Part shown: positions 42,409-52,864 of the stretch, piece after piece
Layout of the letters: each line of letters opens with the position of its first letter
How positions within the stretch are numbered: the first letter of the stretch is position 1
Assembly: GCA_949987705.1 (NCBI GenBank)
Contig: OX465286.1
Coordinates: 7,293,445 to 7,357,444 of the forward strand
Length of the DNA: 64,000 bases
From: Thereva unica
Lineage: Eukaryota; Arthropoda; Insecta; Diptera; Therevidae
Reading direction: 5' to 3'
Notes under the pieces: model-generated
What the model saw: only the letters and a program-made list of their open reading frames with translations
Told to the model about the DNA's origin: nothing
The model's database searches: none
Position numbers and translations under genes: made by a program

Positions 42409-44391
42409 ACTTACATTAACTCTTGCGTTCCCTACGAGCCTCAAAAATTAGCCAGTTCTTCTCCTCCTTGGTTCAATAGTGAACTCAAGCATTTGAAAAA
42501 TCGAAAGAATAGGCTCTGGAAAACTTATTTAAAGAGAAAGGACTCTCCGAGTCTCAATTCATTTATCATTTGCTATAACCAATTTCGTTCTCTCTCTTTT
42601 ACTCTGTATCGTGAATATCTCAGCAGTATGAGTAATAAAGTATTTACTGATTCCAGAAACTTCTTCAAATTTATCAACTCGAAGAAAAAAGTTGATAATT
42701 ACCCTAATACTATGCAGCACAAGAACTGGTCTAGCTGTGACTCGCCCGCGATTTGCAACATGTTTGCGTCATTCTTTCATCAATCTTTCTCATCTGCAGA
42801 CTTTCAGCCTGACGACAATAATTTTCGCCACATTATCCCCAACCGAGAGGCTCATTTTTTACCTCTCTCAATTACCATTGCCGATATCGTGAAACATATT
42901 GACGATCTTCCATTTGACTTTACTCCTGGCCCCGACGGTATTCCTCCTGCTGTCCTTAAGGCCTGTGTGGAGGTTCTCCAGTCTCCACTGAAAATCCTTT
43001 TTCTAAAATCCCTGGATAAAGGGTACTTCCCCACTTTGTGGAAGAATTCGTTCATAATTCCTATTCACAAAAGTGGCTGCAAGAGTGAAATATCGAATTA
43101 TAGGCCTGTTGCTAAGTTGTCTGCTATACCGAAACTTTTTGAATCAATTATCTATTCCACACTCGCTCCTATCTGCAAGAGGCTGATCTCAACGAATCAA
43201 CATGGTTTTCTTGCAGCTCGTTCCACCACCACCAATCTTCTTGAGTTCACTGCTCATGCTGTCGAAGGCTTCGTTTCCGGTAGTCAAACTGATTGTGTTT
43301 ACACTGATTTTAGTAAGGCATTTGACAAGCTCTCCCATTCCATTATTATTCTGAAATTAAGAATGTTAGGCTTTCCGCAAGCCCTTCTAGTATGGTTCCA
43401 GTCTTACTTAACTGACCGGACCTACCAAGTTCTTTTTCGTAGATCCAAATCAATAACCATTGAAGCGTCGTCCGGTGTCCCTCAAGGAAGTCATCTTGGC
43501 CCTCTCCTCTTTATCTTATCAATTGATGACATTGTTCCCTTACTAAGACACTGTAGAATATTGATTTACGCTGATGACATCAAATTGTATCGGCACATAA
43601 AGAGTATGGAGGATTGCAAACTTCTGCAGATTGACCTTGATACCTTTTACTCTTGGTGTGCTAACAACAACCTGGTTCTTAATATTGGTAAATGCGAAGT
43701 CATGACTTTTAGTAGGAGACGTGATCCTATAATTTTTAACTACACCTTTTCTGATGAGGGTATCCCTCGTGTTAATTTGGTTAAAGATCTCGGGATTAGA
43801 TTTGATAGTAAGCTGGATTTCTCCACTCACATCAACTATATCTCTTCCAGAGGTAGTTTAGTCTTGGGTTTTATAAAAAGGTGGTCCAAGGAATTTAATA
43901 ACCCGTTGGTTACTAAACACTTATATATTTCTCTTGTCAGACCATTACTTGAATATGCCTCCCAGGTTTGGTCTCCTCACTATTCTTCGCATGTTAGAAC
44001 TATTGAATCGGTTCAACGAAGGTTCGTTCGATTCGCACTGAATCATCTTCCTTGGGAAAACCCAATAGTTCTTCCATCATATGAATCCCGGCTTAAGTTA
44101 CTCAACTTAAGCTCTCTTCAAAAGCGTCGAGAGGTGGCCGATGTTGCATTTGTTCATCAGCTACTTAATGGAAAGGTTGACTCAGGTTTTTTAGGTCGCC
44201 GTGCGTCGTTTAGAGAGAGTCGTTATAATCTGAGAGGTCCACCTCTTTTACAAATCAACTCCTCTAATACTAATTACGGTAGATTTGAACCTGTAAACCG
44301 CATGTTCATTAATGTTAACAATAATATTAATGTCTTTAGCGTGAGCATTAGTAAAGATGTCCTTAAAAGGAGTCTTTTTAATCTCACGTGA
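42409..44391 (+). CDS. LINE A ORF2 part: reverse transcriptase
   Basis: Open from 42409 (first clear family residues PPWFNSELKHLKNRKNRLWK) to the stop at 44389-44391, about 660 codons. RT blocks: SNYRPVAKLSAIPKLFESII, STNQHGFLAARSTTTNLLEF, VYTDFSKAFDKLSH (motif A), SSGVPQGSHLGPLLF (motif B) and YADDIKLY (43567). A GIRFDSKLDFSTHI and C-terminal block follow. The endonuclease half is missing (5' truncation). The 'QHGF...RSTTTNL' and 'GVPQGSHLGPLLF' wording differs from LINE B, so it is a separate family. No stop or frameshift was seen; a young copy. Confidence 0.9.
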   Translation, partial: TYINSCVPYEPQKLASSSPPWFNSELKHLKNRKNRLWKTYLKRKDSPSLNSFIICYNQFRSLSFTLYREYLSSMSNKVFTDSRNFFKFINSKKKVDNYPNTMQHKNWSSCDSPAICNMFASFFHQSFSSADFQPDDNNFRHIIPNREAHFLPLSITIADIVKHIDDLPFDFTPGPDGIPPAVLKACVEVLQSPLKILFLKSLDKGYFPTLWKNSFIIPIHKSGCKSEISNYRPVAKLSAIPKLFESIIYSTLAPICKRLISTNQHGFLAARSTTTNLLEFTAHAVEGFVSGSQTDCVYTDFSKAFDKLSHSIIILKLRMLGFPQALLVWFQSYLTDRTYQVLFRRSKSITIEASSGVPQGSHLGPLLFILSIDDIVPLLRHCRILIYADDIKLYRHIKSMEDCKLLQIDLDTFYSWCANNNLVLNIGKCEVMTFSRRRDPIIFNYTFSDEGIPRVNLVKDLGIRFDSKLDFSTHINYISSRGSLVLGFIKRWSKEFNNPLVTKHLYISLVRPLLEYASQVWSPHYSSHVRTIESVQRRFVRFALNHLPWENPIVLPSYESRLKLLNLSSLQKRREVADVAFVHQLLNGKVDSGFLGRRASFRESRYNLRGPPLLQINSSNTNYGRFEPVNRMFINVNNNINVFSVSISKDVLKRSLFNLT

Positions 44392-44564
44392 CCATCTTTG
44401 TTTCCTGTTGCTTGCGTGGGTTATATGTTAATTTGGATTTGTGTTTTTATTTAATAATTTTTATGTTACTAATATTTTATGTTTGCATGTCTCAGCTGAG
44501 CCACGGCAGTGGTAAATATTTCTCAGCCCTGCTGGGAAGTGTGCCTTCTGTGTTAGAAGGGAAA

Positions 44565-44642
<78 letters not shown>

Positions 44643-44765
44643 GTATGTATGTGTATGTATATATAGATTTTCATGCTTAGCTGAAAAGTGCGCCTTCTGT
44701 GCTAGAAGGGTTAACTCTTGCTGTTAAATCCTACACAAACTCCAGAAAGTAGCATAGTAGCTCAG
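44392..44765 (+). mobile_element. LINE A 3' UTR with (TA)n
   Basis: Two versions of a 30-bp motif (AAGTGTGCCTTCTGTGTTAG / AAGTGCGCCTTCTGTGCTAG, each followed by AAGGG...ACTC) flank a (TA)n tract of about 85 bp (44567-44652). The element 3' end is near 44765; MITE-like sequence resumes after it. Confidence 0.55.
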
Positions 44766-44835
44766 TGATTGCTAAGCCGCCAACGGCCAGCCAAACGCGC
44801 GACCCCGCGAATACTGCAGCGTACGAACCAAGTAG

Positions 44836-45049
44836 CCTAGTTATCTTGATCACGACATTCTTTACCTCTCCCTGAATTTCGCAGTGAGGAATAATATACC
44901 AAAAATATTCTCCTACCGCGACTACAAGTCCATTAACATTCCATCGCTACTGCACGAATGTCCCTCACTGCCATGGGATCAACTATATGGGCTCTTCGAT
45001 ATTGACGATCAAGTAGAACATTTCAACTCACTATGTCACCACCTGCACG
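44836..45049 (+). CDS. LINE B ORF2, 5' segment before an hAT insertion
   Basis: Reads LDHDILYLSLNFAVRNNIPK, IFSYRDYKSINIPSLLHECP and so on to HLH. The first residues resemble the end of the APE endonuclease (SDHDxxxxxL), and the rest aligns with the first codons of the LINE at 1-2070 (ITYRDFSNID..., LPW). The reading frame stops at the hAT element and resumes in the same frame at 46274. The 5' part of the LINE is missing. Confidence 0.75.
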
Positions 45050-46265
45050 CAGTGGTGTTGTGCTAATTTTTCTTTTACCGGAACGCGTATATATAATTAT
45101 ATAGACAGTGCCGATCCTGGGTAGGCGACCGCTCTGTGCGGTCTCATGTCCCAAATTTACTCACATACATACTCAAATTCTTACACTATGGGTGGGAAAT
45201 GTAAAAACTACAAAAATGGGAATTTCATCTACCAATACAAAAAAAAGTCGGTTCGGGTTTGGTTCAAACCCTTGTTTATAATAATACCATAGACAAATAA
45301 AAGGAAAGATGTTCCATTTCAAATAAGAAAAGTGTGCACTATCCTGATGAAAGAGCTTTCCTATTTCCTCCATTTAAGCTTCCTCCAAACGAAACCTGCC
45401 CCCGCTAAATTATTATTTTCGGTGGCACTGTCAAGAGACTTGAGTAAGTTTCATATGTGGAGAGAGTGAAACTAAATGAAAAGAAAAATGTTAGGGATGG
45501 ATGGGAGCATGGGAGAATGGTCGAGTTGTTTGCGTTTGCGCTTTTTTTACAGGTTTTCTTATTTATGAAATATCGGCATACGTACATAATATAAGAATGT
45601 TTATATTTTTTTCTAGGAAAATTTTATTAAGAGGATAAAATTGTGGGCGGGAATCTATTTGAATTTGAAAACATCTGTTTGATTTTTGTTTGAATGACAA
45701 AAATAAATTGCCCATTTGGAGGCAGTTACAACTTTGTTTTTTCAGGTCAGACTTTTCGGTTTTTACTACTTTGCAAAAGTAAGTAAAATCGTTTGTTTTG
45801 TGCGAATTTTGATTTCGTTTTGATTTACAAAAAACATTTCCGCAATATGTTTTTATTTTTCAGATTGGGAAATGTTTAATTTTCGTAAAGAAAATTATTG
45901 CGTTTTGCAAGATTTCAAGAGTAACAAAAAAAATATGAAGTGGAAATTATACTTTATGGTTATTAATGGTAATGGATATTCTTAATTAATAGTGCAGCTC
46001 TCTCAGCAATAGGAAAGCTCTTTCATCAGGAAAGTGCACACTTTTCTTATTTGAAATGGAACATCTTTCCTTTTATTTGTCTATGATAATACATATAAAA
46101 ATTCGTCAAAAATTAGAAAAAAATCAGCAATTCTTTTTAATTTTTTTTCAATACGTCAGCCAATTCCCGTTATCAGAAATCATCTTTAGTTCCGGAACGC
46201 GTTCCGGTCCAAAAAGGAAGTACCGGAACGACGTTCCGGAGCGTTCCGGCTCGACAACACCACTG
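45050..46265. mobile_element. hAT element inside LINE B, 1216 bp, exact TSD
   Basis: TIR CAGTGGTGTTGT and its exact complement ACAACACCACTG at the other end; 8-bp duplication CCTGCACG at 45042-45049 and 46266-46273. An inner inverted repeat of about 75 bp (about 45288-45363 against 46005-46085, nearly identical) lies between. The right end is rich in GGAACG/CGTTCC palindromes. No transposase. Deleting element and one TSD copy restores the LINE frame exactly. Confidence 0.95.
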
Positions 46266-46273
46266 CCTGCACG

Positions 46274-46770
46274 AGTCTTTTGCTCCAGTCAAGACAAAGT
46301 GCATTCCGTCTTCCTCTACATCACCTTGGTTTTCCGCTAAAATATTCCGACTTATATCCGAAAGAGATTTCTTGTTTAAAAAATACAAAATGAATAAAAC
46401 TGAAGTGAATTTAAAATCTTACAGAAAAATTAGAAATTTAGTTACTTCCTCCATTCGCAAAGCAAAACAGCAGTATCTGTCATCTAAACTTAGTCCCAAT
46501 ATTCCTGCCAGGAAATTTTGGGCTAATATCAAGCGACTTGGCATTTACGGAGATGACTATGAAGCCCAGCCATCGCTTAATGCTAATGAGTTAAATAAAT
46601 ATTTCACCTCCGGATCCAACTTACATGGAGACCCTCATTGCCCAAGCCCAATTTTCTCGAATTCCGAAAGTTTTAGTTTTCGTAATGTGGATCAAGTGGA
46701 AGTCAAGAAAGCTTTTTACTCCATTAAATCCGAAGCAGTTGGTCCCGACAATATTCCACCGTTTTCCTTA
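46274..46770 (+). CDS. LINE B ORF2, linker segment
   Basis: Continues from 45049: SFAPVKTK, STSPWFSAKIFRLISERDFL and RNLVTSSIRKAKQQYLSSKL, matching the PWFT...KLDPSQS linker of the LINE at 1-2070, up to KSEAVGPDNIPP. A one- or two-base indel at about 46760-46775 shifts the frame; the true continuation reads KLIFPFILPYITYIFNTCL in the frame used by the next segment. Confidence 0.85.
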
Positions 46771-48212
46771 AGCTTATTTTTCCGTTCATTCTCCCCTATA
46801 TCACGTACATTTTCAACACCTGTCTTACGAAATCACGTTTCCCGCTTCAGTGGAAAAAAGCGAAAGTTATCGCACTTCCGAAATGCAAATCCCCAAATAT
46901 TCTCGCGGACTATCGTCCTATTAGCATCTTATGCTTCTTAGGCAAGGTGCTCGAAAAACTAATGACTTGGCAAATTGAGGGGCACTGTGAAATGCTGTCT
47001 TTATTGTCATGTACGCAGTCAGGCTTCCGCAAAAATTGCAGCTGCGAAACTGCATTACTGAAAGTGACCACTGATCTTCGAGCGGCTCTTGATTCGGGCG
47101 ATATCGCCTTTCTAGTACTTCTTGACTTTAGTAAGGCTTTTGACAGTGTTTGTCATAAGCTTCTAGAAACAAAATTAATAACTCATATGCATTTTTCCTC
47201 CTCAGCTGCTTCCTTAATTCGAGACTACCTACACAATCGATCCCAAAAAGTTTGGTTACAAAACTCAAATTCCGATCCCTTGCCAACTACGTGTGGTGTT
47301 CCCCAAGGCTCTATACTAGGGCCATTGCTTTTTAGCATTTATATAAATGATCTCACCAGTGTCGTAACCAATTGCAAACTCCACATGTACGCAGACGATG
47401 TGCAAATTTATTTAAACAGTCCTCTTGGGCTTGTAGAGAATTGTGTGTATAACATTAACGCAGATCTAGAGCGTATTTATAAATGGTCTCTTTCAAACCA
47501 CCTTCTCCTAAATGCCTCTAAATCCTGCTGTATCTCAATGTACAGGACGGAATTGGATACCTCATTTCTTCCAACAATCTCTCTCATGAACACTTGCTTA
47601 CCCTACCAATCACGAGTTAAAAACCTCGGTGTCTATCTAAATTCTCAATTAACCTGCTGTGATCATACGGCTACTACGCTATCTAAAATCTATGGTAACT
47701 TGCGCCGCCTCTGGCTATATGCCTCTATTTTGCCTCTAGACACTCGTTCAAAGTTAATTAAAACGCTAATTTTACCACATTTCACTTATGCCAGCTTGGT
47801 TTTTCCGTCCCTTGATGCCTCTTGTCGCGATAAATTTCGTGTAGCCTTCAATGACTGCACTAGGTTTGTCTATAATCTTCGTCGGTTTGATCATATCAGC
47901 CCATATCGCTCTGCTGTTTTGGGATGCTCGCTGGATATATACCTATCCCTCAAAGCCATGATATTTATCTATAAACTACTTCAATCTAAGCGTCCATCAT
48001 ATCTTTACGAGTATCTTCAATTTGGGCGTACGCCTAGAAGAACACTGCTTATACTCCCTAGATTCTACCACTTGGTTGGGCAAAGATCTTTTTTTGTTCA
48101 CTCGCTGCAATTGTGGAACAGCTTACCCTCAGACACACAGAGGTCGGGGTCATTGAATGTATTCAGGAAACGTGCTCTCAACTATCTCACCAATAATATT
48201 CCTTTAACTTAG
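46771..48212 (+). CDS. LINE B ORF2, reverse-transcriptase segment
   Basis: RT blocks ILADYRPISILCFLGKVLEK, CTQSGFRKNCSCETALLKVT, VLLDFSKAFDSVCH (motif A), CGVPQGSILGPLLFSIYIND (motif B) and YADD (47388-47399). The C-terminal DHISPYRSAVLGCSLDIY block follows. It is closely related to the LINE at 1-2070 and almost identical to the copy at 59374-60930. The only defects seen in this element are the frameshift near 46765 and the hAT insertion. Confidence 0.92.
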
Positions 48213-48427
48213 CTTTCTTTACTCTCCCTTTTTTTTCTCTTCTCTTACATCCACATTATTTTATTTTCTTCTTTTGTTTTAATTAATATATCAGTTAACT
48301 CTTAGTAATATGCTTTACATTTTTATTTTTCCATTGTAACTTGTAAGTGCATGCGTTTTAACGTTATAAGATCTTTATTATCTTGATGTACTTCACTAAT
48401 AAATAAATAAATAAATAAATAAATAAA
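48213..48427 (+). mobile_element. LINE B 3' UTR and (AAAT)n tail
   Basis: T-rich 3' UTR followed by an (ATAA)n tail ending about 48427. The same tail with small length changes closes the copy at 60930. Confidence 0.75.
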
Positions 48428-48712
48428 ACTGACTCGCGAAAAGGCCTTTAGAATATTGAAACACAGGAAGGCATACCCTGAATTCTAGCGTAATGAATCG
48501 GCCAGGACCGGATCCCGGTTGTAGAGCCGTTAAAGAAAGAAGAAGAAGAAGACGAAGAAGTCTAAATTATCAGTTATCTCAAATAAAATCTTGCACACGA
48601 TTTTTTAAAATTTGAAAAACCTCACTAGTGATTAGATGGGGAGAGAGTCGAGCCTAATCTCACGATATCTCACCAGGGGGGGGGGGGGGGGGTCGATAAA
48701 TCGCAAAAATAG
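48428..48712. mobile_element. MITE M3, last part
   Basis: CGCGAAAAGGCCTTTAGAAT, AATTCTAGCG, CAGTTATCTCAAATAAAATC and TCTCACGATATCTCACCAG match 57358-57770. A run of about 18 G (48677-48692) is in the place of shorter G runs in other copies. The terminal GGACGACCCC is missing. Confidence 0.6.
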
Positions 48713-48734
48713 CCTAAAGTTTTTTATTGTTTTT

Positions 48735-48880
48735 GAAAAAACGCTCGCAATCAAAAATAGCTCGACACTTTTTTTTCTTTTTAGTTTCTTTGAGGTTCTG
48801 AAAGTTTCATTGAAGCTTTGCCGCAATAAAATTAGAAGTGCCAAGACTTTTGGGTTAGACCGAGTTCAGACGAGCCGTGC
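48735..48880. repeat. outer inverted repeat, right arm
   Basis: Mirror partner of 41424-41590 (CGCTCGCAATCAAAAATAGC, GTGCCAAGACTTTTGGGTTA, ACGAGCCGTG). Confidence 0.7.
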
Positions 48881-48889
48881 TAGAGGTAA

Positions 48890-49478
48890 GGCGCTGGAAT
48901 CCTATCCCGGGGAACCAAGTCCATCAGGCAATGACTCGGCGATGTTAGACTACGTTTTGATCAACGCATGATTCGGATTGACGCTTAAAGACGTAGGTGC
49001 ACTGCGTGGACCAAATTTGGATCGGACCATTATTTTGTGCAAGCGAAATTACAGATGCGATTACAAAGACCGAAGAAAACGGCGCCACTACCAGCCAAGA
49101 AGAATTGGGCGTGCCTACGGAACCTACGCCATTAGTCGAGAGTTTCAAATGGCATTATCCAACAAATTCGCGGCCCTCGCAATACTGGACGATATCAATG
49201 TAGAAGAAAGGCAATTATCGGAGTCCATTTTGCAGTGTGCATTAGAGTTGTCTCCACTTATCCTTAAACGAACGCAGCCATGGATCTCGGACAGCTGTCT
49301 GGACCTTGTCGATCAGCGGAAGCGAATGAAACACGTCGATTTTGAGCAATACTGACGACGAAAGAAGTTCAACAGAAAATGATATCTGAACGAGAAGCGT
49401 ACTGGAATGACGGACATCTTATACGACATTTCCCGCATCGTCCAGTCGGATCTAAGGATCTAAGAAGAAGAAGAAGTT
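48890..49478 (+). pseudogene. internally deleted RTE-type LINE with AAG tail
   Basis: Shifting frames give LDYVLINA (end of endonuclease), ALRGPNLD, then the linker PLILKRTQPWISDSCLDLVD, QRKRMK. This jumps directly to DILYDISRIVQSD, a motif that lies after RT motif C in the related element at 54440-55195 (VLYDISRIVQSSYGLKINAE). About 300 residues between are absent. It ends in (AAG)n at about 49464-49476. Confidence 0.65.
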
Positions 49479-49706
49479 GCTATTACTTTATAATTATTCA
49501 GCTTCAATTTGAATTTATTATCTAAAGACACCCCAAACACGATCAAATTGGAGGTACATTCAGATTTTCGTCGAAACCATTCGCGCAACGAGTTTTGGTG
49601 GTTGTTTTGGTTACACATCCGTCCCCGAGAAATTGCGCCCGGTGCAAATGCACCATTCGCACCTATGAGTGTTATGTGCCTCCTAGTTTAACCACAACAA
49701 CAAGAA
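49479..49706. other. scrap DNA with an hAT terminus
   Basis: ATTGCGCCCGGTGCAAATGC at about 49632 is the subterminal motif of the 25700-26961 hAT family in complement. Nothing else recognised. Confidence 0.4.
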
Positions 49707-49937
49707 ATGAGTTGAGTCTCATCAATCAACCGATGACATGGGCTTTGGTGGAGCGGTGAAGGGCTAAGAACGGCTATGACAGAAGGAATCAGGAATGTAA
49801 AGAGGGAAGAAGAAAAGAAGGAAAGTTATGTAGGTGGGAAAGTGGAAAAGGCGAGGGACCGTGACGCTGCCGGGGTTCGAACCCGGGACCTCTGAGATGG
49901 TAGTCAGACGCCTTACTCCCAAGGCTACCGAGGCCTA
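49707..49937 (-). mobile_element. SINE1 copy with tRNA-like head
   Basis: Minus strand from 49933: CCTCGGTAGCCTTGGGAGTA (A-box-like), then GGTTCGAACCCC (B box). The body to the left (CAACCGATGACATGGGCTTT, AAGAGGGAAGAAGA, TTATGTAGGTGGGAAAG) matches the other SINE1 copies. Confidence 0.7.
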
Positions 49938-50550
49938 GGTATCACACATTTCCAAAAAATAACTCTCATAATATTTTCAAGAAGCTCCTAAACAAGTATA
50001 ACTTCAAAAGTAACCTAAATTTCGGGCGGGTTGGAAATCTTAATTTGAAAAAAAAAAAAAAAAAAAATAATAATAGTTTAACATACCCATCATTACTCCA
50101 ATTTGAAATGGGTTGAAAAGGTGTTCAACAAAGAACAAAGGGGTGCAAATTTGATTTCCTCCAAGAAGTTATCACGTCCAAATATATTGGACAACGCACC
50201 TTAGTTAATAACTTCCTGCAGTGATACTTCCTGCTATTCAATTTCAACCGAGCTAACAGCATTCACCCCATGTTTACTTCGCTTCGATATGGCGGCATTA
50301 TTAATGAACAAAGTATGAACAGAAAACTAATTAACACTATAGGCAACTATACTGTACACAAACAATCTAGCTATGAGTATGCTTGTGTACACCACCGTCC
50401 AGTTATGATGGATATAATTGAATTTTACGATGTTACGGGGAAAGAAAAATTAAGGGTCATGTCAAAATGAACTTTAATTAGTCTGTAATAGAATGAACAG
50501 ATACTGATAAAATAATGATAGAAGGGAATTATTCAATTACATTTATTTCG
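49938..50550. other. no gene seen
   Basis: Poly-A near 50048-50068. The 66-codon frame at 50270 has no recognisable domain. Confidence 0.4.
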
Positions 50551-50579
50551 GCGTTGTGCATCATCATCATTGGGCTCCT

Positions 50580-51233
50580 TTAATCCCTCATGGGACATAG
50601 GGCGGAAACAGTTGCCCTCCAGCGGACTCTGTTTTGCGCGACAGCTCTCAGCTCCGACCAGGATCTCCCAGTTGTTGCGGCTTCTGCTAGTAGGGTTCTC
50701 CTCCACGTTGTTCTAGGTCTTCCGACTCGACGGGATCCTTGCGGATTCCAGTCGAGGGCCTGTTTGGCTAGATTTTCGTTTTCGCGTCGCAAGGTGTGGC
50801 CAACCCAATTCCATTTCCTTCGTCTGATTTGGTCGTCTATCCTTTCTTGGCCGGCACGGCGCCATAGTTCTTCGTTCGAAATTCTATCCTGCCAGCGGAT
50901 TTTTAGGATACGACGCAGGCATCTGTTGATGAAAACTTGTAGGCGCCTTGTGATGAATTGGGTGACTTTCCATGTTTCGCAACCGTACAAAAGTACTGCC
51001 TTAACGTTGGAGTTGAACAGCCGCAATTTGGTGTTAGTTGAGATCTCCGTTGATCTCCATATGCGGAACAGGCATGCATATGCGCCTCGTGCTTTATTTA
51101 CTCTGGAATTGACATCTTCTTCTGCACCGCCATTTTTGGCAATAATACTACCGAGGTAGCAGAATTTATCGAGCAGTTCCGCGTCACGGTTATTCAGCGC
51201 AGTCCGTTCAATGGTGTTTGCATTTATTCGCAT
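50580..51233 (-). CDS. RTE C-terminal domain
   Basis: Frame-shifted continuation: MRINANTIERTALNNRDAEL, LDKFCYLGSI, AVLLYGCETWKVTQFITRRL, RCLRRILKIRWQDRISNEEL and RRRKWNWVGHTLRRENEN, ending LCPMRD and a stop at 50580. The YGCETW...RRIL.I.W.D..SN..L...GH.LRR pattern is the standard RTE tail. The same tail appears in the 38510 insertion, in the 204-bp derivative and, as a relative, at 63530. Confidence 0.92.
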   Translation of the reverse strand: MRINANTIERTALNNRDAELLDKFCYLGSIIAKNGGAEEDVNSRVNKARGAYACLFRIWRSTEISTNTKLRLFNSNVKAVLLYGCETWKVTQFITRRLQVFINRCLRRILKIRWQDRISNEELWRRAGQERIDDQIRRRKWNWVGHTLRRENENLAKQALDWNPQGSRRVGRPRTTWRRTLLAEAATTGRSWSELRAVAQNRVRWRATVSALCPMRD

Positions 51234-52864
51234 TTCTTTAAGCCTGCTGGACTACTTTCTCTTGCCAAATTGTTAATGTTTTTGAGGTCCTGGTGTCTGT
51301 GGGCCAGCAAACAGATATCATCTGCGTAGTCGAGATCCTTAAGGCGGTCTAACAAACCCCATTGTATGCCGCCTGTTCTACTATCTAGAGCGTCGACAAG
51401 GATGTCATTTATTACTATAAGAAATAGTAAAGGCGAGAGTAGGCATCCTTGTCGTACTCCTGAGCTCACCTCGAAGCTGTCGGATAATTTTCCATTATGG
51501 AGAACTCTGCATTTGGAATTGTTATATAGGGCTTTTATCAATTCTATTATTTTATCAGGCAGCCCACGTCGCCGTATTGCCTGCCATATAAAGCTCCTAT
51601 TGACCGAGTCGAACGCTTTCTCATAATCTACGAAAGCAAGGAAAAGGGGGGATCGGAATTCAGTAGACTGCTCCACTATTATTCTCAAGGTGTTGATATG
51701 ATCAATAAATGAGCGGCCCTTCCTGAATCCGGCCTGCTGCCTCCTAAGCGTTCGGTCTACTGCCTCACTTATCCTAGATAGTAATATATGGGACAAAATT
51801 TTGCCCACTGTAGATAGTAAACAGATGCCTCTCCAGTTGTCGCATATTGTTAGGTCCCCCTTTTTTGGTATTTTGACTATGATACCTTCCGTCCAATCCT
51901 CTGGAAAAGTACAGGTGTTCCATGCTATTTCCAGGATTGGCTGAAGCGCATCTGCTATGAGGCTTGAGTCGGCTTTCAACAATTCTGGCGGGATGCCATC
52001 TTTTCCAGCTGCTTTACCATTGGCCATCGCATGAATTGCGGTTACTATTTCCGTCTTGGATGGGGCCCGGGTGGTAATTCTTATAGGCTGTGCATTGTTG
52101 CTGGTTTCCTGAGGTTCCTGTGTAAATGAACCATTCAGGGCGGCGAAGAAGTAATCTCTCCATCTTTGGAGCTGCTCCTCGTCGCTGCACAGCAGCCTTC
52201 CATCCGCACTCTTAACGGCATGCTTTTTAGTAGAGTGCTTTCCCGTGAGCTGTTTAGTAATTTGGTACAGCACCTTACTGTCGCCTGTGTTTGCCGCGTT
52301 TTCCGCTTTTTCTGCGAGCTCGTTTATCTGCTGCCTTTTATCACGCCGGACACTTCTCTTTACCTCCCGGTGTAATTGGGAGTATTCCCGTTCCAGTTGG
52401 TAACGTCTTTCCGGGTCGCTTGTAGAGTTTATGTTATTTTTTAGGGCTCTCCTGCGTTCTATTTTTTGCCAGGTTGTGTCCGAGATCCAGTGTTGCTGGT
52501 TTCTTTGGACATAACCGATGCTCGTTTCCGCAGCCGTCAATATTGCGCCCTTTGTCCTACTCCACAGCACTTCAATATTTGTGTCGTCAGAAACTTTGTG
52601 CTGGTTTAATATTTGCTGTAGGTTTCCAGCAAATTCCCGCTTTTTAACACTCTCCCGCAGAAGATCTACGTTGAACCGTCTACGGTTTATAGCATCGCGT
52701 TGTACGTTTCTGATTGCGGCGATTTTAAGGCGAATAGTTGCTACAACCAAATGGTGGTCGCTTCCAGTGTCTGCTCCCCTGAAACCTCTGACATCCTCAA
52801 GGATAGTTCTCCATCTGCGGCTGACGGCCACATGATCTATCAGATTTCTCGTTCTACCATCGGG
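51224..52864 (-). CDS. RTE endonuclease end and reverse transcriptase
   Basis: In frame with the preceding segment. RNLIDHVAV and GADTGSDHHLVVATIRLK (catalytic SDHHLV) close the endonuclease. RT follows with KIPKKGDLTICDNWRGICLL, QAGFRKGRSFIDHINTLRII, LAFVDYEKAFDSVNR (motif A), SSGVRQGCLLSPLLFLIVIN (motif B) and LDYADDICLL (motif C). The NWRGI/GVRQGC wording is typical of RTE. The frame is lost at about 51235 (GLKKCE) by a short deletion. Confidence 0.92.
   Translation of the reverse strand, partial: PDGRTRNLIDHVAVSRRWRTILEDVRGFRGADTGSDHHLVVATIRLKIAAIRNVQRDAINRRRFNVDLLRESVKKREFAGNLQQILNQHKVSDDTNIEVLWSRTKGAILTAAETSIGYVQRNQQHWISDTTWQKIERRRALKNNINSTSDPERRYQLEREYSQLHREVKRSVRRDKRQQINELAEKAENAANTGDSKVLYQITKQLTGKHSTKKHAVKSADGRLLCSDEEQLQRWRDYFFAALNGSFTQEPQETSNNAQPIRITTRAPSKTEIVTAIHAMANGKAAGKDGIPPELLKADSSLIADALQPILEIAWNTCTFPEDWTEGIIVKIPKKGDLTICDNWRGICLLSTVGKILSHILLSRISEAVDRTLRRQQAGFRKGRSFIDHINTLRIIVEQSTEFRSPLFLAFVDYEKAFDSVNRSFIWQAIRRRGLPDKIIELIKALYNNSKCRVLHNGKLSDSFEVSSGVRQGCLLSPLLFLIVINDILVDALDSRTGGIQWGLLDRLKDLDYADDICLLAHRHQDLKNINNLARESSPAGLKKCE

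Noticed and set aside
50590..51159. 189-codon plus-strand frame
   Set aside because: Antisense shadow of the RTE C-terminal ORF; the frame at 38547-38906 is the same shadow of the truncated copy.
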